A stretch of 64,000 bases of DNA from Dactylosporangium aurantiacum (GCF_000716715.1 NZ_JNYJ01000038.1:1-64000), one strand, 5' to 3'; positions 24,064-32,737 are shown, counted from the first letter of the stretch. The notes: a model not told the origin generated them from the letters alone. Made by a program: numbers and translations.

Positions 24064-24995
24064 CCGCGATCCAGCACGTGTTCGACGCCGAGCACGCACT
24101 CGCCGATGGGCTGTCAATGCTGCGCGACTCGATGCGCGACATGTTCAGCACGGTGCTCCGTGGCGAGGGCGGCAGCGTCCCACGTACCCGAGGCCGCCCA
24201 CACACCAACGAGGCACCCACCCGTCAGGGTGCCGGCCAAGGTCCCGGCACAAACGTCAGACCGAACGCGGGCAAGCCCTCCCCCGGCACCGGCCTGATCG
24301 AAGAGGACACCGTCCCGATCTCGAAGACCGCGGTGACCGGCACCATCACCGGCACGCTCGTCGACACGGGCCCGTCCGGCGAGCCCGAGGCCCCGGAGCC
24401 GGCGAAGCCGGCCCGCCCCGACCGCAGCGACCCGGCGTCGGAGGTGTGGGCGCTGATCGAGCGCGCCCAGGCCGGCGATGGCGCGGCGTTCGGCCTGCTG
24501 TACGACCGCTACTTCGACACCGTGTTCCGGTTCGTGTACTTCCGGGTCGGCAACCGGCAGCTCGCCGAGGACCTGACCGCCGACACGTTCCTGCGGGCGC
24601 TCAAACGCATCGGCAGCTTCACCTGGCAGGGCCGTGACCTCGGCGCCTGGCTGGTGACGATCGCCCGGAACCTCGTCGCCGACCACTTCAAGTCCGGCCG
24701 GTACCGCCTGGAGGTCACCACAGGTGACGTCCTGGACGCCGACCGCCCGGACCGGGGCCCGGAGGGCAGCCCCGAGGCGGCGGTCATCGACCACATCACG
24801 AACGTGGACCTGCTCAAAGCGGTCAAGCAGCTCAACCCGGAGCAGCAGGAATGCATCGTGCTGCGCTTCCTGCACGGGTTCTCCGTCGCCGAGACCGCCC
24901 AGGCCATGAGCAAGAACGAAGGTGCGATCAAGGCGTTGCAGTACCGCGCGGTCCGGGCCCTCGCGCGGCTGCTGCCCGACGGATTCCAGCCGTGA
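24060..24995 (+). CDS. bldN: ECF RNA polymerase sigma factor BldN-like (developmental sigma)
   Basis: 311 residues from ATG 24060. An in-frame GTG at 24039 also lacks an RBS. The C-terminal ~190 residues are sigma2 (FGLLYDRYFDTVFRFVYFRV, LTADTFLRALKRIGSFTWQG, WLVTIARNLVADHFKS, RLEVTTGD) and sigma4 (LNPEQQECIVLRFLHGFSVA, GAIKALQYRAVRALARLLP). These are near-identical in pattern to streptomycete BldN. Ahead of it is an unusually long, Pro/Thr-rich N-terminal extension of ~125 residues; in Streptomyces BldN a shorter pro-sequence is removed to activate the factor. An rsbN-like anti-sigma follows, which supports the call. In family knowledge it drives aerial-development genes. Confidence 0.92.
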   Translation: MTAIQHVFDAEHALADGLSMLRDSMRDMFSTVLRGEGGSVPRTRGRPHTNEAPTRQGAGQGPGTNVRPNAGKPSPGTGLIEEDTVPISKTAVTGTITGTLVDTGPSGEPEAPEPAKPARPDRSDPASEVWALIERAQAGDGAAFGLLYDRYFDTVFRFVYFRVGNRQLAEDLTADTFLRALKRIGSFTWQGRDLGAWLVTIARNLVADHFKSGRYRLEVTTGDVLDADRPDRGPEGSPEAAVIDHITNVDLLKAVKQLNPEQQECIVLRFLHGFSVAETAQAMSKNEGAIKALQYRAVRALARLLPDGFQP

Positions 24996-25164
24996 CCGCT
25001 GTCACCTTCAGTTACAGCGCCCCCTCCGGCGCCGTAACCAGCTTCCGCTCTGCACCGTTGGTCCGGGTGCGACCGTCGGCTTGGCGCACGGCGGACGCGG
25101 TGGCACACCATCCCGCTACCCTGCCGCGCCTGAGTGACGCGATCAGCGAAGGGGGGTGCCTCAG

Positions 25165-26271
25165 GTGATCGGCTCCGTCTTCCACCGTCGCCGGGCTGAG
25201 CGTTTCGCGCAGCTCGTGGACGAGGCGGCAGGAGCCCGCAGGCACCGCATGAGGTCCACGCTCGACGACTCCCTGACCGACCTGGTCTCAGTCAGCCAAC
25301 GGCTGACCGACCTGCCGGTCAAGGTGGAGACGCAGCAGGAGTTCAAGGACGGACTGCGGGCCATGCTCCTGGCCACAGCAGAACGCGAAGGCATCGGCAT
25401 CACCGCCAAGGACCCCGAGCCGGAGGTGACCCGCCGAGGGCTGCGTTCCCTGCGCGGCCCGGCGGGCAGCAGGCCCGCGGTCAGCCGCCGGACCCGCACC
25501 CGCGGCGCGATCGTCGTCGGCCTCGCCGCCGGCACCCTCGCCCTGTCCGGCATGTCCGCGGCGAGCGGCGACGCCATCCCCGGCGACGCCCTGTACACGG
25601 TGAAACGGTCCACGGAGAAGGCCCAGCTGGCGCTCGCCGGCTCGGACATCAGCCGCGGCCAGCTGTACCTGGAGTTCGCCCGGACCCGGCTCGACGAGGC
25701 ACAGGCGGTGAAGGACCCCGCGGGTCTGACCGCGGTCCTCGACGACATGGACAGCGAGACGCTCGAAGGTGTGCGCCTGCTGACCTCGACCGCCGTCAGC
25801 CGCAAGGACGCCGCCGCGCTGGACGCCATCGACGCGTTCACCAGCACCCAGCGCGCCGGCGCCGAGAAGCTCCGGGCCGGCGTCAACGGCGCCGCCGGCT
25901 CCCGGGCCGCCAAGTCCGTGACCCTGCTCGACGAGATCGACCGGCGGTCCAAGGCGATCCGCCCGCTCATCAGGTGCGGCACCGCCGCGGTCTCCGCCGC
26001 CGACCAGCTCGGCCCGGTGCCCAACAGCACCGCGTGCAAGCCGGCCGGTCAGAAGACCTCGGGCTCCACGACGCAGCAGCCGGGCAACACCCAGCAGCAG
26101 AACAACCCGGGCCAGACCGGCGCCCCCGCCGGCCAGCGTCCCGTCCCCAGCGGCTCGGCCGGCACCGGCACCACCGGCTCGGCGACCGAGTCCGCGCCCG
26201 CGGCCCCCACCGAGGGTCCCGCACCTTCCCCCACGAAGGACCACGGCCTGCTCGACTGGCTGTTCGACTGA
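25165..26271 (+). CDS. rsbN: RsbN-like membrane anti-sigma factor (DUF5667)
   Basis: 368 residues from GTG 25165 (AAGGGGGG eight bases upstream; the GTG at 25156 sits inside that SD). The cytosolic N-terminal ~110 residues (RAERFAQLVDEAAGARRH) would hold the sigma. One membrane span (~GAIVVGLAAGTLALSGMSAA) follows. The extracytoplasmic DUF5667 part begins GDAIPGDALYTVKRSTEKAQ. The C-terminal ~90 residues are Gln/Ser/Thr/Pro-rich and end LLDWLFD. Its place 169 bp after bldN and its domain order match RsbN, the BldN anti-sigma of streptomycetes. Confidence 0.85.
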   Translation: MIGSVFHRRRAERFAQLVDEAAGARRHRMRSTLDDSLTDLVSVSQRLTDLPVKVETQQEFKDGLRAMLLATAEREGIGITAKDPEPEVTRRGLRSLRGPAGSRPAVSRRTRTRGAIVVGLAAGTLALSGMSAASGDAIPGDALYTVKRSTEKAQLALAGSDISRGQLYLEFARTRLDEAQAVKDPAGLTAVLDDMDSETLEGVRLLTSTAVSRKDAAALDAIDAFTSTQRAGAEKLRAGVNGAAGSRAAKSVTLLDEIDRRSKAIRPLIRCGTAAVSAADQLGPVPNSTACKPAGQKTSGSTTQQPGNTQQQNNPGQTGAPAGQRPVPSGSAGTGTTGSATESAPAAPTEGPAPSPTKDHGLLDWLFD

Positions 26272-26284
26272 GCGAACATCATGC

Positions 26285-26315
26285 GAAGGGCCCGGTGTCA
26301 GACACCGGGCCCTTC
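26285..26315 (+). terminator. Rho-independent-type terminator after rsbN
   Basis: Near-perfect hairpin: GAAGGGCCCGGTGTC (26285-26299) pairs with GACACCGGGCCCTTC (26301-26315), followed by TCGTTGTT. It lies 14 bp after the rsbN stop and 60 bp before the next gene. Confidence 0.9.
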
Positions 26316-26374
26316 TCGTTGTTCATGCCGGTACCGTTGGTCAGTCCGGGGGAAAGCAGAGGGGGTTTTCGCGC

Positions 26375-27277
26375 ATGCCGATCCGACCTTCAACCGCTGC
26401 GCTCGCGCTGCGGCGCCGCCGGCAGTCCGGCCGCATCGTGGCGTCCTCGGCCGGCTGGGCCGTCGCCGAGGTCGAGGCCGCCCTGGAGGTCCCCGCCGAC
26501 CCCTCCGCCGCCGCCTTCTTCGACGTCGACAACACGATGATGCAGGGCGCGTCGATCTACTACTTCGCCCGCGGCCTCGCCAAACGCAAGTACTTCACCA
26601 GCGGCGACCTGGTCCGCTTCGCCTACCAGCAGGCCCGCTTCCGCCTCCTCGCCTCCGAACACGCCGGCACCGTCGCCGGCGCCAAATCCGCGGCGCTCGC
26701 GTTCATCGCCGGCTGGCAGGTCCAGGACATGGAGCGCCTCTGCGAGGAGATCTTCGACGAGCTGATGGCCGACCGGATCTGGTCCGGCACGCGCGCCCTC
26801 GCCCAGCTCCACCTCGACGCCGGCCAGCGCGTGTGGCTCGTCACCGCCGCCCCCGTCGAGCTGGGCCGCATCATCGCGCAGCGCCTCGGCCTGACCGGCG
26901 CCATCGGTACCGTCGCCGAAATCCTCGACGGCGTCTACACCGGCCGCCTCGTCGGCGACCTCATGCACGGCCCCGAGAAGGCGGCCGCGATCACCGCCCT
27001 CGCCCAGGTCGAGCGCCTGGACCTGCAGCGCTGCGCCGCCTACAGCGACTCGGTCAACGACACCCCCATGCTGTCCACCGTCGGCTACGCCGTCGCCGTC
27101 AACCCCGACCCCGCCCTCCGCCGGGAAGCCCGCAAGCGAGGCTGGGAGATCCGCGACTTCCGCACCGGCCGCAAGGCCGCGAAGATCGCCGTACCGGCCG
27201 CGCTCGCCACCGGCGTGCTCATGGGCGGCGTAGCAACCGCCGCCGCCCTGCGCCGCCGCCGCGTGCCGACCATCTGA
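26375..27277 (+). CDS. HAD-IB family phosphatase
   Basis: 300 residues from ATG 26375, with AGAGGGGG upstream. SerB-like HAD-IB: AAFFDVDNTMMQGAS (nucleophile and acid Asp), VWLVTAAPVELGRIIAQRLG, GDLMHGPEKAAAI and AAYSDSVNDTPMLSTVG. A C-terminal hydrophobic stretch (IAVPAALATGVLMGGVATAA) ending RRRR suggests a membrane tail. The family acts on small phosphomonoesters; homologues sit by bldN in other actinobacteria. Its final codons are the first unit of a 15-bp repeat (27271-27315) that repeats the stop. Confidence 0.9.
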   Translation: MPIRPSTAALALRRRRQSGRIVASSAGWAVAEVEAALEVPADPSAAAFFDVDNTMMQGASIYYFARGLAKRKYFTSGDLVRFAYQQARFRLLASEHAGTVAGAKSAALAFIAGWQVQDMERLCEEIFDELMADRIWSGTRALAQLHLDAGQRVWLVTAAPVELGRIIAQRLGLTGAIGTVAEILDGVYTGRLVGDLMHGPEKAAAITALAQVERLDLQRCAAYSDSVNDTPMLSTVGYAVAVNPDPALRREARKRGWEIRDFRTGRKAAKIAVPAALATGVLMGGVATAAALRRRRVPTI

Positions 27278-28031
27278 TCCTCGATCATCTGATGCTCGAT
27301 CACCTGCCCCTCGACCGCCGACCACCTGGCCCGCCGACCACCTGGCCCACCGACCACCGGGCCCACCGACCGCCGGACCGCCGACCACCGGACCGCCGAC
27401 CACCGGGCCGCCGACCACCGGGCCGCCGGATCGGACGGGCGGTTGCCGAGTTCGGGTGGGCGCCAGGTTCCCGGGGCGGACGCCAGGTTCCCGGGGGCCG
27501 CCAGGTTCCCGGGGGCCGCCAGATTCCCGGGGGCCGCCAGGTTCCCGGGGGCCGCCAGATTCCCGGGGGCCGCCAGGTTCCCGGGGGCCGCCAGGTTCAG
27601 ACGGGCGACTACTTGGTTCGAGCGGGCCGCCAAGTTCGAGCCGGCCGTCCGGTTCGAGCAAGCTGCCAGGTCCCGGGGGCGGGCCGCCGATTCGGGCCAG
27701 CCGCCAACTTCCGGCCGCGCCGTCGAGTTTCTAGCAAGCCGTCGGCCTCGGCGGGTTCTGGCCAGCGGGTGCCACGTTTGAACAGGGGCGCCAGGTTCCA
27801 CGAGACCATCGCCGCTGAACGACAGCCACACCGGGGTGGACCGGGAAAGCGGGCCGCCGGGTTCGGTCCGGCCGCCAGGTTCCGGGGTGGGTTGCCAGGT
27901 TCGGGCGGGCCGCCGGGGTTCCCGAGGTAGGTCGCCGGGGTCAGGGCCGACGACTCATCCAGACCCTACTCCAGCCATCCTAATTGATCTACGGAGCGGA
28001 CACGTTCCGTGATACGCCCTGCTCGCCGTAG
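27278..28031. repeat. Minisatellite region between HAD-IB phosphatase and acyltransferase genes
   Basis: 754 bp without a gene. It opens with 15-bp units continuing the HAD 3' end (27271, 27286, 27301), then degenerate cgccgaccaccgg units (~27316-27430). A clean 18-bp array of gccaggttcccgggggcc (about 8-9 units, ~27465-27600) follows, and then diverged relatives of the same unit to ~27935. Three frames stay open through the array on each strand and spell simple repeats (such as ARFPGA or NLAAPG), which I read as composition rather than proteins. The two flanking genes converge here. Confidence 0.85.
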
Positions 28032-29015
28032 CTAGCTGGAGAAAGCGTCCGGGCGGCGGTCGAGGAGCTTGTACAGGGTCTGCTGGATGGTTTCGCGGAC
28101 CTGGTCGGCGAGGTTGAACACGACCATCGGGTCGTCGGCGGAGTCGACGAAGTCAGCGGTCGGGATGGGTTCGCCGAACTCGATCAGCCACTTGCTCGGC
28201 AGCGGGACCAGGCCGAGGGGGCCGAGCCACGGGAAGGTCGGGGTGACCGGGAAGTACGGGGCGCCCAGCAGGCGGGCGAGCGGCCGCAGGTTGCCGATCA
28301 GGGGGTAGATCTCCTCGGCGCCGACGATGGAGACGGGGACGATGGGGGTGCCGGTGCGCACGGCGGCGGAGACGAAGCCGCCCCGGCCGAAGCGTTGCAG
28401 CTTGTACCGCTCGGCGAACGGCTTGCCGATGCCCTTGAAGCCTTCGGGGAAGACGCCGACGAGCTCGCCTTCGCCGAGGAGGCGTTCGGCGTCGGGGTTG
28501 CAGGCCAGGGTGGCGCCGGATTTGCGGGCCATCTCCGACAGCACCGGCAGGCGGAAGACCAGGTCGGCGCCGAGGAGGCGCAGGTGGCGGCGGGCGGCGG
28601 TCTCGTCGTGTACGGCCACCGACAGCATCAAAGCGTCGAGGGCGACGGTGCCGGAGTGGTTCGCGACGACGAGGGCGGGGCCTTCCTTCGGCAGGTGTTC
28701 GACGCCGAAGACCTCGGTGCGGAACCACTGCCGGTACAGGGGGCGCAGCATGGGCAGGAACACGCCGTCGGTCAGGTGGCGGTCGAAGCCGAAGTTGTCG
28801 ACCTCGTAGTCGCCGGTGAGCCGCTCGCGGAGGAAGGCGAGCGCGCCGGCGACCCGGTCGTCCCACTCGTCGGGGACGCCGTCGTCGGCGGTGCCGGACG
28901 AAGCGGCCGGCGCAGGCTCGGAAAAGCCAGGATCAGGCAGACCAGGATCAGGCAGACCAGGATCAGGCAGACCAGGATCAGGCAGACCAGGGTCGGAGCG
29001 ACCGGGGTCGGTCAT
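28032..29015 (-). CDS. Lysophospholipid/1-acylglycerol-3-phosphate-type acyltransferase
   Basis: 327 residues. After an N-terminal tail of five PGLPD-type 5-residue repeats (~8-31), the PlsC-like domain shows VVANHSGTVALDALM, GVFPEGFKGIGKPF, RFGRGGFVSAAVRTGTPIVP and SIVGAEEIYPLIGN. The spacing of the NH...D motif (H-x6-D) is the one seen in this actinobacterial subfamily rather than classical H-x4-D. Probably acylates a glycerolipid at the membrane. The stop overlap with the upstream epimerase gene (29012-29015) shows co-translation. Confidence 0.88.
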   Translation of the reverse strand: MTDPGRSDPGLPDPGLPDPGLPDPGLPDPGFSEPAPAASSGTADDGVPDEWDDRVAGALAFLRERLTGDYEVDNFGFDRHLTDGVFLPMLRPLYRQWFRTEVFGVEHLPKEGPALVVANHSGTVALDALMLSVAVHDETAARRHLRLLGADLVFRLPVLSEMARKSGATLACNPDAERLLGEGELVGVFPEGFKGIGKPFAERYKLQRFGRGGFVSAAVRTGTPIVPVSIVGAEEIYPLIGNLRPLARLLGAPYFPVTPTFPWLGPLGLVPLPSKWLIEFGEPIPTADFVDSADDPMVVFNLADQVRETIQQTLYKLLDRRPDAFSS

Positions 29016-30067
29016 TTGCCCGCCTCCAACGCGGCGCGTGCCGCACGGGTCCGTCGGAAGCCTTCGAGCAGGGTCTGTTCGAGGGCGCGGATGCGTTCGG
29101 CCGGCAGGGTCTCGCCGGAGCGGCGGCTGCTGACGAACTCGTCGAAGGCTTCGGCGGTGGTCCGGGGGGTGAAGCCGAACTCGCGGATGAGCCTGCTCGT
29201 GTCGACCACCCGGCCGTGGACGAACAGGTCGAGCTGGTCGAGTGAAACGTTGCCGCGGCCGAGGCCGGCGACGGCGCCGAGGCCGGGCTCCAGGACGGGG
29301 GCGGCGACCCGGCCGGCCCGCCGGATGGCCTGCGACAGCGTGAGGGTGCCGCCGCCGGCCACGTTGAACGTGCCTGGGTGTGACTCGGCCACGGAGCGGT
29401 GCAGGACCTCGAACGCGTCGTCGACGTGCAGGAACTGCAGCCGGGGGTCGCGGCCGAAGACGGTCGGGACGACGGGCGCGGCGAAGTACCTGGTGAGGCT
29501 GGTGTCGACGGTCGAGCCGATGAACGGCGCGAAGCGCAGCACGGTGGCGGCGACGTCGGGACGGCGGCGGCGGAACCCGCGGACGTATCCCTCGATGTCG
29601 AGGACGTCCTTGGCGAAGCCACCGCGTGGGATCTCCCGCGGCTCGGTGTCCTCGGTGAAGATCGCCGGGTCGCGGAAGGACGCGCCGTAGGCGGCGGTCG
29701 ACGAGCGGACCACCAGCTTGCGCAGCCGGGACGCCTGCTGGCAGGCGGCGAGCAGCTGCATCGTGCCGATGACGTTGAGTTCCTTCATCGCGGCGCGACC
29801 GCCGTGCTGGTCGGCGGCGGTGGTCACGGCCAGGTGCGCGACCGCCTCGACGCGGGCGTCGACCAGCACCCGCAGCACCCCGGGGGTGCGCAGGTCGATC
29901 TGGTGCACGTCGACGCCCTTGAGCACCGTGGCGAGGTCGCCGGACGGTGCCGTGCTGTCGATGCCGACGACCCGCTCGATCCGGGGATCGGTGGCGAGCC
30001 GGGCGGCCAGATGTGCGCCGAGATAGCGGCCGATTCCTGTGACCAGGACGACCCGTGGCGTGTTCAC
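29012..30067 (-). CDS. NAD-dependent epimerase/dehydratase-family protein (extended SDR)
   Basis: 351 residues from GTG 30067, chosen for the adjacent GGAGGTGACGGC; the frame stays open further up only because it runs through the repeat. Rossmann motif LVTGIGRYLGAHLAARL (an atypical GxxRxxG), STAAYGAS, and a likely active-site FAKDVLDIEGYV region where the canonical YxxxK is not obvious. Homologues are paired with the acyltransferase near bldN in other actinobacteria; substrate unknown. Confidence 0.85.
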   Translation of the reverse strand: MNTPRVVLVTGIGRYLGAHLAARLATDPRIERVVGIDSTAPSGDLATVLKGVDVHQIDLRTPGVLRVLVDARVEAVAHLAVTTAADQHGGRAAMKELNVIGTMQLLAACQQASRLRKLVVRSSTAAYGASFRDPAIFTEDTEPREIPRGGFAKDVLDIEGYVRGFRRRRPDVAATVLRFAPFIGSTVDTSLTRYFAAPVVPTVFGRDPRLQFLHVDDAFEVLHRSVAESHPGTFNVAGGGTLTLSQAIRRAGRVAAPVLEPGLGAVAGLGRGNVSLDQLDLFVHGRVVDTSRLIREFGFTPRTTAEAFDEFVSSRRSGETLPAERIRALEQTLLEGFRRTRAARAALEAGK

Positions 30068-30264
30068 GCCGTCACCTCCGCTGCGCTGCGGGGTCGCCGC
30101 CGAGCGGGCCCGCACCCGTGGTGCCGGCCCGCGCCCGCGGTGAGCGGCCCTGCGCTGCGCTCCGGCCCGCTCACGCCGTCACCTACGCTGCGCTCCGGCG
30201 CCGGCCTGAGCCAAAGCGCTGAGCCCATGGTGAGCGGCCCTGCGCTGCGCTCCGGCCCGCTCAC
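30064..30264 (-). repeat. Copy 4 of the dispersed repeat: double palindromic unit upstream of the epimerase gene
   Basis: Two identical 35-bp units at 30140-30174 and 30230-30264 (90 bp apart), each bounded by GTGAGCGG/CCGCTCAC inverted ends. On the minus strand a frame from GTG 30264 (or 30174) begins MSGPERSAGPLTMG and ends RRPRSAAEVTA; its TGA overlaps the epimerase GTG at 30067. It carries the epimerase SD. Confidence 0.8.
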
Positions 30265-30312
30265 GTGCCTGCTGTGGTTGCGAGCGAACCGGGGCGGACC
30301 GGCGGCGCGCTG

Positions 30313-30414
30313 CTACTTGCCGAGACGACGACGCTGGACGCGGGTCTTGCGCAGCAGCTTGCGGTGCTTCTTCTTGGCCATACGCTTGCGGCGCTTCTTG
30401 ACCACCGAGCCCAT
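30313..30414 (-). CDS. 30S ribosomal protein bS22 (AURKAIP1/COX24-domain peptide)
   Basis: 33 residues, ATG 30414 with GGAG six to ten bases upstream, stop at 30313. It is extremely basic: begins [19 protein letters not shown] and ends RVQRRRLGK. It matches the tiny actinobacterial ribosomal subunit protein conserved next to the HTH gene upstream. Confidence 0.93.
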   Translation of the reverse strand: MGSVVKKRRKRMAKKKHRKLLRKTRVQRRRLGK

Positions 30415-30536
30415 ACGGGTATCTCCTCGAAACAGCGGAACGCGTGCCATCGCTGGCACGCCGAAGACATGGTTAGCGGCTCCAGCGTAGCCGCACCCCC
30501 GCGCGATCGGAAAAGCGGGCCCACCGGTGGTCGCGG

Positions 30537-30752
30537 TCAGGCCGTCTCGCGGAACGCTTCGCGCAGGTATGCGTCGACTGCGTGCTCCGGCACCCGGAAC
30601 GACCGGCCCACCCGGACGGCGGTGAGGTCCCCGGCGTGAACCAGGCGGTACACAGTCATTTTGGACACCCGCATCAGGGTGGCCACCTCGGCGACCGTGA
30701 GAAACCTGACCTCGCCCAACCGGCCTTCGGTGGTGTGTGGCGTGCTAGACAT
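30537..30752 (-). CDS. Small MerR/excisionase-type HTH DNA-binding protein
   Basis: 71 residues: [20 protein letters not shown] (HTH) and [20 protein letters not shown] (wing). This is the conserved actinobacterial excisionase-like regulator found by bldN/bS22. It resembles BldC in size and fold but differs in sequence, so no symbol is given. Promoter presumably in 30753-30881. Confidence 0.9.
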   Translation of the reverse strand: MSSTPHTTEGRLGEVRFLTVAEVATLMRVSKMTVYRLVHAGDLTAVRVGRSFRVPEHAVDAYLREAFRETA

Positions 30753-30881
30753 CGCGACCTCCGACCAGCGTGCGCGCCGAGCTGATGAATCAGCGTGTTA
30801 TCAGTACGGTAACGGTACTGCTGTGACTTGCGCCTTGGCTTCGTCGGATTCTTTCCTCCTCAAGGTCAAGTCGCCGCCGGG

Positions 30882-32066
30882 TCACTCGGTCCGCAGGGCG
30901 ACGACCGGGTCGAGGCGTCCGGCGCGTTGGGCCGGGACGACGCCGAAGATGATGCCGACGGCCGCGGAGACGCCGAAGGCGAGGGCGAGCGACCACCAGG
31001 TGATCGCGGCCGGCACCGGGGACAGCGCGGCGACGGCGAGGGCGGCGCCGATGCCGAGGGCCATGCCGATGAACCCGCCGAGGGTGGTGAGCAGCACCGC
31101 TTCGAGCAGGAACTGCACGCCGATGTCGCGGGGGCGGGCGCCGACGGCTTTGCGCAGCCCGATCTCCTTGGTCCGTTCGCGGACGGAGACGAGCATGATG
31201 TTGGAGACGCCGACGCCGCCGACGAGCAGGGAGATGCCGGCGATGGCGGCGAGGACGCCGGTGAGGACGCCGAGGATGTCGCCGAGGACGCCGAGGATCT
31301 GCTCCTGGGTGACGGCGCTGAACTCGGTGCCGGGGTGGCGGCGGGCGAGTTCGGCGATGATGCGGCCGCTGAGCTGGTCGATCTCGGCGCGGTTCGGGGC
31401 TTTGATCGCGATCCCGTCGACGCGGTTGGTGCCGAGGAGCCGCTGGGCGGTGGTGATCGGGACGTGGACCTCGTTGTCGCGGTCGACGCCGAGGCTCTGC
31501 CCGAGCTGAGCGAAGACGCCGATGACGCGGAAGCGGACGCCGGCGATGGTGATCTGCTGGCCGACGGCGTCGCGGTCGCCGAAGAGGGTCTTGGCGACGC
31601 TCCAGCCGAGGACGGCGACGCGGCGTTGCGTGTCGACGTCGCTGCGGCTCAGGTACGTGCCCCGGGCCAGGCTGCGCACGAACACCTGCGGGGTGGTCTC
31701 GATGACGCCGTTGATGGTGGCGAACGTGTCGACGGTGCCGGCGGCGACGGTTTCGCCGGAGGCGACGGTGACGGCGACCCGGTTGCGGTCCCCGACGATC
31801 TTCGACACGGCGTCGACGTCGGCGAGGTCCATGCGTGACACCGACGGCGCCGAGCCGAGGCTGACCTGGCCGGGCAGGACGATGAGGAGGTTGGAGCCGA
31901 GGCCCTCGACCTGCCGTTCGATCTGCTGTTTGGTGCCGGTGCCGATGGCGACGAGCACGACGACCGCGGCCACGCCGATGATCACGCCGAGCATGGTCAG
32001 GGTGGAGCGGAGCCGGTTCGCGCGGAGCGCGTCGATGGCGACCCGCCAGGCCTCGGCGAACCTCAT
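30882..32066 (-). CDS. MacB-type ABC transporter permease
   Basis: 394 residues. FtsX/MacB topology: one N-terminal span (STLTMLGVIIGVAAVVVLVA), a ~220-residue extracytoplasmic domain, then three spans from about residue 265 to the C-terminus, with RERTKEIGLRKAVGARPRDI between the last groups. Part of a three-gene exporter with 4-bp overlaps between genes. Confidence 0.94.
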   Translation of the reverse strand: MRFAEAWRVAIDALRANRLRSTLTMLGVIIGVAAVVVLVAIGTGTKQQIERQVEGLGSNLLIVLPGQVSLGSAPSVSRMDLADVDAVSKIVGDRNRVAVTVASGETVAAGTVDTFATINGVIETTPQVFVRSLARGTYLSRSDVDTQRRVAVLGWSVAKTLFGDRDAVGQQITIAGVRFRVIGVFAQLGQSLGVDRDNEVHVPITTAQRLLGTNRVDGIAIKAPNRAEIDQLSGRIIAELARRHPGTEFSAVTQEQILGVLGDILGVLTGVLAAIAGISLLVGGVGVSNIMLVSVRERTKEIGLRKAVGARPRDIGVQFLLEAVLLTTLGGFIGMALGIGAALAVAALSPVPAAITWWSLALAFGVSAAVGIIFGVVPAQRAGRLDPVVALRTE

Positions 32067-32737
32067 GACACGATCTCGCCGTCGCGCATGACGATCTTGC
32101 GGTGGGCCCGGTCGGCGACCTCGTTGTCGTGGGTGACGATGACGAGGGCGACGCCCTGTTCCTGGTTGAGCGTCTCGAGCAGGGCGAGGACCGCCTGTCC
32201 GTTGCGGGTGTCGAGGTTGCCGGTCGGCTCGTCGGCGAGGAGGACCTGCGGGTCGGTGACGAGGGCCCGGGCGATCGCGACCCGTTGCTGCTCGCCGCCG
32301 GACAGCTGGTTGGGGCGGTGGTCGAGGCGGTGGGCGAGCCCGACCCGCTCCAGCATGGCGGCCGCGCGGCGGCGCCGCTCGCCGGCCCGCACGCCCCGGT
32401 ACACCAGCGGCAGTGCCACGTTGTCGACGGCGCTGGTGCGGGCGAGGAGGTGGAAGGACTGGAAGACGAACCCGATCGTCTCGTTGCGCAGTTTGGCGAG
32501 GGCCTGCGGGTCGAGGTCGGCGACGTCGCGGCCGCCGATGCGCAGCGAGCCGGTGGTCGGGCGGTCCAGGCCGCCGAGCAGGTGCATGAGGGTCGACTTG
32601 CCCGACCCGGACGGGCCGATGATCGCCACGTAGTCGCCGGCGTCGATGGTGAAGCTGACGCCGCGCAGCGCCGGGACGGTGACGCCGTCGAGGGCGTACT
32701 CCCGGGTGACGTCCCGCGCGACGAGCGCCGCCGTCAT
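32063..32737 (-). CDS. ABC transporter ATP-binding protein (MacB/LolD type)
   Basis: 224 residues from ATG 32737. Walker A IIGPSGSGKSTLM, Q-loop FVFQSFHLL, signature LSGGEQQRVAIARAL, Walker B VLLADEPTGNLD and H-loop VIVTHD are intact. Overlaps the adaptor stop and the permease start by four bases each. Energises extrusion of a drug, peptide or lipid; substrate not deducible. Confidence 0.96.
   Translation of the reverse strand: MTAALVARDVTREYALDGVTVPALRGVSFTIDAGDYVAIIGPSGSGKSTLMHLLGGLDRPTTGSLRIGGRDVADLDPQALAKLRNETIGFVFQSFHLLARTSAVDNVALPLVYRGVRAGERRRRAAAMLERVGLAHRLDHRPNQLSGGEQQRVAIARALVTDPQVLLADEPTGNLDTRNGQAVLALLETLNQEQGVALVIVTHDNEVADRAHRKIVMRDGEIVS

Noticed and set aside
27085..27831. Repeat protein with NLAAPG (minus) or ARFPGA (plus) units
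   Set aside because: Several frames on both strands are equally open through the 18-bp array; no SD or domain; read as a minisatellite.
30064..30264. Palindromic repeats as insertion-sequence ends
   Set aside because: No transposase gene or target-site duplication is visible; units are 35 bp with 8-bp inverted ends and recur as a small dispersed repeat family.
30537..30752. Naming the small HTH protein BldC
   Set aside because: Same size and fold class, but the sequence around the recognition helix differs from BldC; it is the separate excisionase-like protein next to bS22.
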